Origin: Methanocrinis alkalitolerans
Lineage (GTDB): Archaea; Halobacteriota; Methanosarcinia; Methanotrichales; Methanotrichaceae
Reading direction: 5' to 3'
NCBI RefSeq assembly: GCF_029167205.1
Contig: NZ_JARFPL010000068.1
Span: 1-6,082, forward strand
DNA: 6,082 bases
Part shown: one piece after another, positions 1 to 5,855 of the stretch
Numbering within the stretch: position 1 is the stretch's first letter
Layout of the letters: each line of letters opens with the position of its first letter
The notes under the pieces: generated by a model
What the model was told of the DNA's origin: nothing
What the model saw: only the letters and a program-made list of their open reading frames with translations
Database searches by the model: none
Position numbers and translations under genes: made by a program

Positions 1-138
1 AATATCGTGTTGACAAATTCTAGTAAAATTATTTTAAACAAAATTTGAGTTAAACGTTTGAATTTATGCACATTTTGGCAAGCAATAAATTCTTAATTTT
101 GCATAGACTTACTGCGGAATGCCGGCTGAATAGTTACG

Positions 139-155
139 TTATTTATTTATATTGG
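139..155. promoter_or_regulatory. Candidate archaeal TATA box region
   Basis: The stretch TTATTTATTTATATTGG contains TTTATATT on the plus strand and AATATAAATAAA on the minus strand, both close to archaeal TATA-box consensus. If used on the minus strand it would serve a gene beyond the left edge, which would explain the long AT-rich leader at 1-110. If used on the plus strand no gene follows it. Direction and use are inference. Confidence 0.25.
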
Positions 156-197
156 TTGCCCATAAGACGGGGGCTGGGGGGTCGTAGGACGGCATTC

Positions 198-222
198 ATC
201 CCCTCCCTTAATAGGGTGGGAT
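198..222. other. GC-rich hairpin, possible terminator
   Basis: ATCCC (198-202) pairs with GGGAT (218-222), and CCCT (205-208) pairs with AGGG (213-216), around a TTAAT-type loop with a small internal mismatch. On the plus strand it is followed by a pyrimidine-rich stretch (CTTCTTCC). It could terminate a plus-strand transcript or simply be a structured spacer. No gene ends just upstream of it, so the terminator reading is weak. Confidence 0.25.
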
Positions 223-277
223 CTTCTTCCTGCGGTTCTATAAAATAGAGGCTTGGGGGATGGCGACGGATTACAGA

Positions 278-394
278 TAGGACTTACGCACTTGAGAATC
301 AAAACCAAGCACATGAGAGCCTGTCAAGAAGATTGTGTTTTAGACAGTTTGGTGCTTCATGCTACTGGTTTTTTGTTCAACTGCGTAAGTCCTA
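278..394. mobile_element. MITE-like inverted-repeat element, 117 bp
   Basis: The element begins TAGGACTTACGCA (278-290) and ends with its exact reverse complement TGCGTAAGTCCTA (382-394), a perfect 13-bp terminal inverted repeat. Pairing continues imperfectly inward (TTGA at 292-295 with TCAA at 377-380, then CAAAACCA against TGGTTTTTTG). A nested stem (AAGCAC 307-312 with GTGCTT 353-358, CTGTC 321-325 with GACAG 343-347) folds the centre. The bases ACAGA flank both ends (273-277 and 395-399), as expected for a 5-bp target duplication. It has no room for a transposase, so it would be mobilised in trans by an insertion sequence with matching ends elsewhere in the genome. It was inserted 4 nt past the target copy that precedes the stop-codon side of the iron-sulfur gene, so that gene is intact. 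I cannot assign the parental transposase family from the ends alone. Confidence 0.8.
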
Positions 395-403
395 ACAGAG
401 ATA

Positions 404-808
404 TCAGCTCCTATGGCTTCCGTCGCAGAAGGGTTTCTTATCCGACCTCCCACACCTGCAGAGGGCGAAGGGCCCCTTCTCCGATATCGTCTTCCCCTCT
501 TCGCCGATGAGGGCGCACCTTCCCCTGATGAGAAGGGGCCCGTCCTTCATCACTTTGATCTCGGCTGGGGGTCTCCCGGACTGGTCTATCGGCCTTCCAA
601 GCTCTTCGTTCCTCCTGTAGGAGAGGGCGCCAGATGGGCAACGGTCGATGGCGGCCATGATCTCCTCCGAGGTTGCAGCGTCCATATTTATCCACGGGCT
701 CTTATGGACGTCGAAGACCCCCGGTTGAGATTTGAGGCATTCGGCGGAGTGGATGCACTTCTTCTGGTCCCAGAAGACGGTGATCTCGTCGTTGGTGTAC
801 TCTTTCAT
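404..808 (-). CDS. Ferredoxin-like (Fer4_19) plus CDGSH iron-sulfur protein
   Basis: This is a 134-residue soluble protein with two small iron-sulfur domains. Residues 8-65 match the divergent mono-cluster ferredoxin family (Fer4_19, YjdI-like): C18 in CIHSAEC, C24, and C57 in the CPSGAL motif. Residues 88-134 form a CDGSH zinc-finger-type domain with the complete ligand set C117, C119, C128 and H132 in CRCGRSDKKPFCDGSH, which in this family binds a [2Fe-2S] cluster through three cysteines and one histidine. Such proteins are presumed cytoplasmic electron carriers or redox sensors, but their partners are not known. The start ATG (806-808) gives the normal family N-terminus and is preceded by only a weak Shine-Dalgarno-like GTGAG. 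The gene lies 51 bp downstream of the secreted-protein gene on the same strand and may share its transcript. A MITE-like element lies directly beyond its stop. Domain identification is firm and the role is inferred. Confidence 0.92.
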   Translation of the reverse strand: MKEYTNDEITVFWDQKKCIHSAECLKSQPGVFDVHKSPWINMDAATSEEIMAAIDRCPSGALSYRRNEELGRPIDQSGRPPAEIKVMKDGPLLIRGRCALIGEEGKTISEKGPFALCRCGRSDKKPFCDGSHRS

Positions 809-859
809 GATCTCACAACCCCAGAAGAATTCTCAAGGAAGATATCGTCGAGGATATCA

Positions 860-1501
860 CTAAAACGGTCTGGTCCTGCCCAGATAGGCGATGCCAGAGC
901 CGGAGCCGGCGGGCGTGGCCGCCTGGCCGTACCCCGCCCGGATATATCCGCTGCAGCTCCCGGACCTGACCCTGCCCCAGGAGTCGTAGGCGGTGTAGCT
1001 TCCGGAGATCGAGCTGCCCAAGACAGTGAGCTCCAGCCGATACAGGAGGTTCTCCTCGAGGCTCATCAGATCGAGGCTCACCCTTTCGCCGCTGACCCGT
1101 CCGGCGGCTCCGATCGTCGGGGTCCGGGCCGTCGTTGAGACGGGATCTGGATCCTGGCGAAGCCACCATACCATCGAGCTGATCCCCTCGTCTCTCGTCG
1201 GCCTCGGATCCGTAGGTTCCGGCAGGAAGGCGTCGGTCCCTCCGGTTTCACCACGGCCGAAGATGACGTCGCCGACCTGGCTCAACTGTAGGTCGAAGTA
1301 TTCGGTCCTGCTGGTGGCCCCATCCCTCAGGGCGAGGCTCCAGGACCCTGCGACCCGGGCGGGCGTGATAGCCGGCGAGGTCGATCCGAGATTCTGATCG
1401 AAAGCACGGCCCGTCGTCTCTTCCCCGACCTCCATAGATGACCCCACCGCAGAGAGGACGGCCACGGCGAAGATCGGGACGATAACCCATTTTGATATCA
1501 T
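860..1501 (-). CDS. Secreted protein of unknown function, beta-rich
   Basis: I do not recognise a named family. With the ATG at 1499-1501 the protein has 213 residues and starts MISKW followed by a hydrophobic stretch (VIVPIFAVAVLSAVGSS), a good signal peptide with cleavage near residues 19-22. The mature part has few charged clusters and alternating hydrophobic patterns: VAGSWSLAL, FDLQLSQVGDVIFGRGE, then later VSGERVSLDL, YRLELTVLGSSISGSYTAY and VRSGSCSGYI. This order (G-x-W strand, a Q-x-G-x-x-x-G-x-G turn, then G-x-Y strands) resembles small calycin-like beta-barrel or sandwich proteins made of repeated 'G-W / L-x-G' strands, but that fold is inference. The C-terminus is Gly/Ala/Ser-rich with no membrane anchor or sorting motif. 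A longer form from a TTG at 1534 is possible, but it would place charged residues before the signal peptide and leave the strong AGGGGG site inside the gene, so the ATG is preferred. Confidence 0.75.
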   Translation of the reverse strand: MISKWVIVPIFAVAVLSAVGSSMEVGEETTGRAFDQNLGSTSPAITPARVAGSWSLALRDGATSRTEYFDLQLSQVGDVIFGRGETGGTDAFLPEPTDPRPTRDEGISSMVWWLRQDPDPVSTTARTPTIGAAGRVSGERVSLDLMSLEENLLYRLELTVLGSSISGSYTAYDSWGRVRSGSCSGYIRAGYGQAATPAGSGSGIAYLGRTRPF

Positions 1502-1510
1502 CTTCACAAA

Positions 1511-1516
1511 CCCCCT
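1511..1516 (-). promoter_or_regulatory. Shine-Dalgarno deciding the start of the secreted-protein gene
   Basis: On the minus strand AGGGGG lies 9 nt before the ATG at 1499-1501, an ideal spacing. A GTG two codons earlier would leave only 3 nt, and the TTG at 1534 lies upstream of the site altogether. The site therefore supports the ATG start and a clean signal peptide. Confidence 0.6.
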
Positions 1517-1537
1517 TGACACTTTAGAACTCAAAGG

Positions 1538-1545
1538 TTAAAAAT
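1538..1545 (-). promoter_or_regulatory. Candidate TATA box for the secreted-protein gene
   Basis: On the minus strand this reads ATTTTTAA, the only AT-rich octamer at a suitable place in the uvrA/secreted-protein gap. Transcription about 25-27 nt downstream would begin near 1514, giving a short leader that just contains the AGGGGG site. If used, the secreted-protein and iron-sulfur genes form a two-gene unit independent of uvrA. This is position-based inference. Confidence 0.35.
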
Positions 1546-1678
1546 CAGGCGCTCACTGAAAGAACGCTCAAGACGAAGAATTGCATTGGCCAACTTTGGA
1601 TTAAAGTCGTATCCACCTCACCTCTGGGGGATTCATCGCCCTCTTCACACCCCCCTTCTCCGAGGTCGAAAGTTGCCG

Positions 1679-4579
1679 TCATATCATCGATGGTGACGAG
1701 AGGCTCCGGCGGGATCCGTCGTCAGAAAGGTCGTCGGAGCCCCGCCCCAAGAGCCTCCCCGCGAGGAACGAGCCGGTGGCGCTCTCCGGGACCATCGCCA
1801 CCTCCTCCGGCGTCCCCTCGGCGACGATCCGGCCGCCTCCGTCTCCGCCCTCGGGGCCGAGGTCGATGATGTAGTCTGCAGACTTTATGACGTCCAGGTT
1901 GTGCTCGATGACGACGACGGTATTCCCCTTAGCGACGAGGTCGTTCAAGACGGCGATGAGCCTCAAGACGTCGTCGAAGTGAAGCCCCGTCGTCGGCTCG
2001 TCCAGGAGGTAGATCGTCTTTCCTGTTGCCTTCTTGGAGAGCTCGCGTGTCAGCTTGATCCTCTGGGCCTCGCCGCCGGAGAGGGTGGTGGAGGACTGGC
2101 CGAGCTTGATGTAGCCGAGCCCCACCCCCAGGAGGGTGTCGAGCTTCTTTCTTATGGCGGGGACGTTCTTGAACTGCTCCCTCGCCTCCTCAACGGTCAT
2201 GTCTAGGACCTCGGCGATGGACCTCCCCCTGTACTTCACCTCCAGGGTCTCGGCGTTGTACCGGGAGCCTTTGCACTCCTCGCACTCGATGTAGACGTCC
2301 GGCAGAAAGTTCATCTCGATCTTTATGAGGCCGTCCCCCTGGCAAGCCTCGCACCTGCCGCCCTTGAGGTTGAAGGAGAACCTTCCGGGCTTGTACCCCC
2401 GGACCCGGGCCTCCTTCGTCTCGGCGAAGGCCTGTCTTATCGGGTCGAAGACCTTGGTGTAGGTGGCGGGGTTCGACCGGGGCGTCCTCCCGATGGGGCT
2501 CTGATCGATGACGATCACCTTGTCGATCTCAGAGTCGAAGGAGATCTCGTCGTGGAGTCCTGGGGTCTCGCTGGACCGATAGATCCGCCTCATCAGGGCC
2601 CGGTATAGGGTGTCGTAGATGAGGGTTGATTTGCCCGAGCCCGATACCCCCGTCACCACGGTGAAGACCCCGATGGGGATCCTGGCGTCGATCTCCTTGA
2701 GGTTGTTCTCCCGGCAGCCAAAGATCCGGACGAACTTATCGCTTTGCCTCCTCTTTTCGGGAACCTCTATCCTCTTCTTGCCCGATAGGTACTGGCCCGT
2801 CAGGGAGTTGGGGTCGCCCTCGATCTCTCCGACGGACCCCTCCGCCACCACGAAGCCGCCGTGGATCCCGGCGCCGGGGCCCATGTCCACAACGTGGTCG
2901 GCGGCCCGGATCGTCTCCTCGTCGTGCTCCACGACGATGAGGGTGTTGCCCAGGTCCCGCAGCTCCTTCAGCGTCTCGATCAGCCGGCCGTTGTCCCTCT
3001 GGTGGAGGCCGATGGAAGGCTCGTCGAGGACGTAGAGGACTCCCATCAGGTTCGAGCCGATCTGCGTGGCGAGCCTGATCCTCTGGGCCTCCCCCCCCGA
3101 GAGGGTCCCGGCGCTGCGGGAGAGGGTGAGGTAAGAGAGGCCGACTCGCTCGAGAAATCCGAGCCGGGCGCGGATCTCCTTCAGAACCTGCCGGCCGATC
3201 TCCGCCTCCTTCTCGGTGAGGGATAGCCCCTCTAAGAGGTCCAGGGCCTCGGATACCGATAGATCGGCGACCTCGGAGATGGACATCCCGGCGACCTTCA
3301 CCGCCAGGACCTTCTCTTTGAGCCTCCTTCCCCCGCACCGCGGGCAGGGGAGGACCTTCATGAACTTCTCCAGCTCCTCGCGCCGGTATTCGGAGTTCGT
3401 CTGGTGGTAGAGCCGCTCCGACTGGGGGATGAGCCCCTCCCACTGACCCTGGTGGGACCAGCTGGCTTCCCCGTTCTTCATCGACATGGCAAACTTGATC
3501 CGCTCCCGGGATCCTCGGAGGAGGGCGGACCGCTGCTCGTCGCTGAGATCCTTCATGGGGGTGAATATGTCGAATCCGAAGTGCTTTGCGACGGCGGCGA
3601 GGTACTGCCCCCGCCATCCGTCGACGTGGTTGTGGTAGAGGGCAACAGCCCCGTCGGCTATGGAGAGCTCCGGGTCAGGGATGATGAGATCCGGGTCGAA
3701 CTCCATCTTGATCCCCAGGCCGTTGCACCCCTCGCAGGCGCCGAAGGGGCTGTTGAAGGAGAAGATCCGAGGCTGCAGCTCCTCGAAGACTATCCCGCAG
3801 ACGGGGCAGGCCATCTTCGAGGAGTAGAGCCTCTCCCGTCCCTGGGGGTCTATGACGAGGAGGAGCCCTCCGGCCCGCTCCAGGGCGGCCTCGACCGCCT
3901 CGACGAGCCTCGACCTCTCCTCCCGGGGGTCGAGGCGGTCGATGACGATCTCGATGTCGTGCTTCCGATACCGGTCCAGGTCTACCTCTTCGTCGGTCCT
4001 CTGGATCAGCCCGTCGACCCTCGCCCGGGCGAACCCCTCGGCGTTCAGGTCCTTGAGGAGCTGGCCGTATGTCCCCTTCTTCTGCCGGACGATTGGAGCG
4101 AGGATCGTCACCATGCCGCCGTTGGAGGATCCGTCCTCCTCGACCTTCAGGGCGGCCTCGACGATCCGGTCGGCGATCCGCTCCGGGGAGCTCGCCTCGA
4201 TCCTGATGCCGTGGACGGGGCAGTGGGGGACGCCGATCCGGGCGAATAATAGCCTGAGGTAGTCGTAGATCTCGGTGACCGTCCCCACGGTGGACCTGGG
4301 GTTCTTCGATGTCGTCTTCTGTTCGATGGATATCGCCGGGGATAGCCCCTCGATGGAGTCGACTTCCGGCTTGTCCATCTGGCCGAGGAACTGACGGGCA
4401 TAGGCCGATAGGGACTCGACGTACCTTCGCTGCCCCTCGGCGTAGATGGTATCGAAGGCGAGGGTCGACTTCCCCGACCCCGATACGCCGGTGATGACGA
4501 TGAGCCGGTCTCGGGGAAGCTCGAGGGTGATGTCTTTTAGGTTGTGCTCTCTAGCACCTTTTATGACGATCGATTTCAT
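1679..4579 (-). CDS. uvrA: UvrA, excinuclease ABC subunit A
   Basis: This is the damage-recognition ATPase of nucleotide excision repair. A UvrA dimer with UvrB scans DNA, loads UvrB at lesions and leaves before UvrC cuts. The 966-residue protein is full length for the family (about 940) and contains two ABC ATPase modules. Walker A motifs GVSGSGKS lie at 31-38 and 644-651, ABC signatures LSGGEAQR at 493-500 and 833-840, and Walker B segments VLDEPSIGL at 517-525 and LLDEPTTGL at 858-866. Zinc-module cysteines are seen as CPVC 258-261 with CEGC 282-285, CPRC 412-415, and CEAC 743-746 with CEEC 766-769. The start ATG gives the standard MKSIVIKGAREHNL terminus, with only a weak Shine-Dalgarno. 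The last 20 or so residues form a Ser/Asp/Arg-rich tail beyond the usual end. No uvrB or uvrC lies in the window. Bacterial-type UvrABC in methanogens is generally regarded as acquired from bacteria, but codon use here matches the neighbouring genes on its strand, so any transfer is old. Confidence 0.98.
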   Translation of the reverse strand: MKSIVIKGAREHNLKDITLELPRDRLIVITGVSGSGKSTLAFDTIYAEGQRRYVESLSAYARQFLGQMDKPEVDSIEGLSPAISIEQKTTSKNPRSTVGTVTEIYDYLRLLFARIGVPHCPVHGIRIEASSPERIADRIVEAALKVEEDGSSNGGMVTILAPIVRQKKGTYGQLLKDLNAEGFARARVDGLIQRTDEEVDLDRYRKHDIEIVIDRLDPREERSRLVEAVEAALERAGGLLLVIDPQGRERLYSSKMACPVCGIVFEELQPRIFSFNSPFGACEGCNGLGIKMEFDPDLIIPDPELSIADGAVALYHNHVDGWRGQYLAAVAKHFGFDIFTPMKDLSDEQRSALLRGSRERIKFAMSMKNGEASWSHQGQWEGLIPQSERLYHQTNSEYRREELEKFMKVLPCPRCGGRRLKEKVLAVKVAGMSISEVADLSVSEALDLLEGLSLTEKEAEIGRQVLKEIRARLGFLERVGLSYLTLSRSAGTLSGGEAQRIRLATQIGSNLMGVLYVLDEPSIGLHQRDNGRLIETLKELRDLGNTLIVVEHDEETIRAADHVVDMGPGAGIHGGFVVAEGSVGEIEGDPNSLTGQYLSGKKRIEVPEKRRQSDKFVRIFGCRENNLKEIDARIPIGVFTVVTGVSGSGKSTLIYDTLYRALMRRIYRSSETPGLHDEISFDSEIDKVIVIDQSPIGRTPRSNPATYTKVFDPIRQAFAETKEARVRGYKPGRFSFNLKGGRCEACQGDGLIKIEMNFLPDVYIECEECKGSRYNAETLEVKYRGRSIAEVLDMTVEEAREQFKNVPAIRKKLDTLLGVGLGYIKLGQSSTTLSGGEAQRIKLTRELSKKATGKTIYLLDEPTTGLHFDDVLRLIAVLNDLVAKGNTVVVIEHNLDVIKSADYIIDLGPEGGDGGGRIVAEGTPEEVAMVPESATGSFLAGRLLGRGSDDLSDDGSRRSLSSPSMI

Positions 4580-4694
4580 CTCAGAATCTCGCTTGGGATC
4601 ATTGGCCTAATGAGCCTGTTGAAGGCCTAAGCTATTGAGAAGATGGGCTTAATACTTTTCGGGCGGCTTGCCCCCGGTTCGCCTCCCAGGCCTC

Positions 4695-4702
4695 TTTAAA
4701 TA
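4695..4702 (-). promoter_or_regulatory. Candidate TATA box for uvrA
   Basis: On the minus strand this reads TATTTAAA in a GC-rich setting. Its use would give a leader of about 90 nt before the uvrA ATG. A second, weaker AT-rich stretch (AAAAGTATTAAG on the minus strand, about 4650-4661) would give a shorter leader. The same octamer on the plus strand (TTTAAATA) recurs at 5738-5745, so it may equally be chance. No experimental start is known to me. Confidence 0.3.
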
Positions 4703-4818
4703 GGGTCATATCGGCTGCTGGAGAGTTTCTCCGAGATCCGACACTCAAGCGGCAGATAGAGGGTCCTCCCGCGAGCCCTATAAGTCTCCTGACTATCCCG
4801 AAGATCAGGATGATGATT

Positions 4819-4868
4819 CAACAATTTCTATCAGAATTGTTGTGGGCAAAAGTCGTGCACCAACAATT
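4819..4868. promoter_or_regulatory. Three CAACAATT sites, probable operator of the CPBP gene
   Basis: CAACAATT at 4819-4826 faces its exact reverse complement AATTGTTG at 4835-4842, forming an 8-bp inverted repeat with an 8-bp centre. A third copy in direct orientation at 4861-4868 runs into the TATA box. The spacing from centre to centre of the inverted arms is 16 bp, suited to a dimeric DNA-binding protein. The third site would block or recruit at the core promoter. The sites and their positions are seen directly, and regulation of the downstream gene is inferred. Confidence 0.5.
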
Positions 4869-4876
4869 TTTTATAA
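4867..4876 (+). promoter_or_regulatory. TATA box of the CPBP gene
   Basis: TTTTTTATAA is the best archaeal TATA-like element before the gene. Transcription about 25 nt downstream would start near 4897, giving a very short leader that begins about at the Shine-Dalgarno. It overlaps the third CAACAATT copy. In a bacterial reading TATAAC could be a -10 box, but no clear -35 is present. Confidence 0.5.
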
Positions 4877-4896
4877 CGTGGCAATACTAACCATAT

Positions 4897-4902
4897 AAGG
4901 AG
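4897..4902 (+). promoter_or_regulatory. Strong Shine-Dalgarno of the CPBP gene
   Basis: AAGGAG sits 8 nt before the ATG at 4911-4913 and fixes this start. It is the best ribosome binding site in the window. The uvrA and iron-sulfur genes have only weak ones, which fits a different origin for this gene. Confidence 0.75.
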
Positions 4903-4910
4903 TTTTTAAT

Positions 4911-5717
4911 ATGCGCCAACGTGATCTAATCCCGTTCTTTGCTATGGCCTTTCTCATCGCCTGGGGGATCCTCGGCCTTTATATATTTGCTTCTGAGACG
5001 ATGGTTCGGTTGTTCGGGAATCTTACGGGCGAACACCCGCTGTTTTACCTCGCGGTTTATGCGCCAGCCATAGCAGCGTTGGTTTTGGTTCTTTATCGGC
5101 ACGGTTTTGACGGGATGCGGCGCTTTCTCTCCCGGCTGCTGTTGTGGCGGACGTCGATTTACTGGTATGTCATGCTGATCCTCGTCGTGCCTTTGGTGTT
5201 CTATATATCGGCCCTGTTCAAGGAAGGCGCCTACGAAACGCTGTTTCCATTTGCATCGGTAACGTCTTATCTGTTGGCGCTGCTCCTCATGGCCATCATG
5301 GGGCCAGTCGAGGAAGTTGGCTGGCGTGGACTGGCGCTACCGCTCCTCCAGCGTCGTATGGCGCCCATCTGGGCTGCCCTCGTGCTGGGTGTTATCTGGG
5401 CGTTCTGGCACCTTCCTGCTTTTATGCTCGGCGGCACACCGCAAAGCGCCTGGTCATTGACGCCATTCTTCGTAGGCACCGTAGCCCTGAGCGTCATCGT
5501 GACACCGCTCTTCAACAATTCGCGTGGCAGTATCCTGCTCCCCGCGTTTTTCCACCTGCAGGTGATCAATCCCCTATGGCCGGATGCTCAGCCTTACGAT
5601 ACCTGGCTGTTCGTGGTTGTTGCTGCTCTGGTCGTCTGGTTTAACCGAAAAGCCATGTTTACCAGAGAAGGTGCTGTCACATGGGTTATTCCATTGGCTG
5701 AAGATAATTCCGATTAA
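4911..5717 (+). CDS. CPBP-family intramembrane metalloprotease-like protein
   Basis: This 268-residue polytopic membrane protein belongs to the CPBP (CAAX protease and bacteriocin-processing, Abi) family. Related enzymes cleave prenylated or peptide substrates within the membrane, or confer bacteriocin immunity. Hydrophobic segments lie near residues 8-27, 44-62, 84-101, 117-132, 151-172, 183-200, 206-220 and 231-246. Motif 1 is EEVGWRG at 134-140 (E134, E135, R139). Motif 2 is WAFWH at 163-167 with H167. Motif 3 has H215 in FFHLQVIN, but the Asn or Asp usual four residues after this His is Ile219, with Asn220 next. Catalytic glutamates and histidines are otherwise in place. No CAAX-type or bacteriocin substrate gene is adjacent, so the substrate is unknown. 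Codon use is less GC-biased than in uvrA (for example many TTG, TTT and GGT codons). Together with its AT-rich promoter this suggests acquisition, possibly from a bacterium. Family call firm, activity inferred. Confidence 0.93.
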   Translation: MRQRDLIPFFAMAFLIAWGILGLYIFASETMVRLFGNLTGEHPLFYLAVYAPAIAALVLVLYRHGFDGMRRFLSRLLLWRTSIYWYVMLILVVPLVFYISALFKEGAYETLFPFASVTSYLLALLLMAIMGPVEEVGWRGLALPLLQRRMAPIWAALVLGVIWAFWHLPAFMLGGTPQSAWSLTPFFVGTVALSVIVTPLFNNSRGSILLPAFFHLQVINPLWPDAQPYDTWLFVVVAALVVWFNRKAMFTREGAVTWVIPLAEDNSD

Positions 5718-5791
5718 CCTCCGGTCGAGGTCCGTCATTTAAATACCCTTTAAGCAGGGACGATCTGGATTTTGTGATCTAGAGGGGTTTT
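5718..5791. other. Spacer downstream of the CPBP gene
   Basis: This short gap holds TTTAAATA at 5738-5745, a weak CCCT/AGGG stem (5746-5749 with 5756-5759) and a purine-rich AGAGGGG (5781-5787) next to the first repeat copy. A clear T-rich terminator is not seen. The TATA-like octamer and the AGAGGGG would be suitably placed to express a 21-residue frame in the first repeat, but that is speculative. Confidence 0.35.
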
Positions 5792-5855
5792 CATGGGTCA
5801 TCGGTTAAGGAGTCTAAGCCACACAATATTGACATTTTTCACACGAATTATTCGT
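5792..5855. repeat. 64-bp direct repeat, copy 1
   Basis: This copy starts CATGGGTCATCGGTTAAGGA and ends with the odd palindrome ACGAATTATTCGT (5843-5855). It matches copy 2 at 59 of 64 positions without gaps, with substitutions at 5812, 5814, 5820, 5832 and 5852. Similarity stops sharply at both ends. It cuts across the 3' end of the secreted-protein remnant on the minus strand and supplies its stop codon. In the plus direction it contains a 21-codon frame (5793-5858). Confidence 0.9.

Larger units (their letters stand above)
1..277. other. AT-rich intergenic region without a convincing gene
   Basis: The first 160 bases are strongly AT-rich and the next 117 are more mixed. I see no supportable coding region. 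The longest plus-strand frame (66-248) lacks a ribosome binding site, has no recognisable motif and is rich in residues typical of random frames. The region looks like a long spacer upstream or downstream of a gene beyond the left edge. It contains a TATA-like stretch, a GC-rich hairpin and the left target-duplication copy of the adjacent inverted-repeat element, described separately. A short inverted pair (117-124 with 190-197, GAATGCCG/CGGCATTC) is also present but is probably chance. Confidence 0.6.
4580..4910. other. Divergent intergenic region between uvrA and the CPBP gene
   Basis: This 331-bp spacer serves two divergent genes and has two textures. The uvrA-proximal part (4580-4810) is GC-rich. 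It holds a pair of direct GGCCTAA copies 20 bp apart (4604-4610, 4624-4630) and two small hairpins: GGAGA/TCTCC at 4720-4732, and TCCTGA/TCAGGA at 4787-4792 and 4805-4810. The CPBP-proximal 100 bp is AT-rich and contains the CAACAATT repeats, the TATA box and the Shine-Dalgarno described separately. No convincing small gene is present. Confidence 0.6.

Noticed and set aside
66..248. Plus-strand open frame of 60 codons in the left spacer
   Set aside because: No ribosome binding site, no recognisable motif, and composition typical of a random frame. It crosses the GC-rich hairpin.
841..858. GATATC pair (GATATCGTCGAGGATATC) after the secreted-protein stop
   Set aside because: Each half is a common 6-bp palindrome and there is no T-run or wider pairing, so neither a terminator nor an operator can be supported.
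413..1138. Plus-strand open frame of 241 codons
   Set aside because: It is antisense to two well-supported minus-strand genes. Its length is explained by the codon bias of the GC-rich genes opposite, and the product is low-complexity Pro/Gly/Arg.
1502..1534. Upstream TTG start for the secreted protein
   Set aside because: It adds a charged extension before the signal peptide and would put the strong AGGGGG site inside the gene.
2736..3617. Minus-strand open frame of 293 codons inside uvrA
   Set aside because: It is the shifted frame of uvrA, Arg/Pro/Gly-rich with no domain. UvrA motifs run without break through this region.
3404..4249. Plus-strand open frame of 281 codons opposite uvrA
   Set aside because: It is antisense to conserved UvrA sequence and has no motif or ribosome binding site. 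Such long antisense frames are common opposite GC-rich genes.
5144..5644. Plus-strand open frame of 166 codons overlapping the CPBP gene
   Set aside because: It is a shadow in another frame of the CPBP gene, whose membrane segments and motifs fix the true frame.
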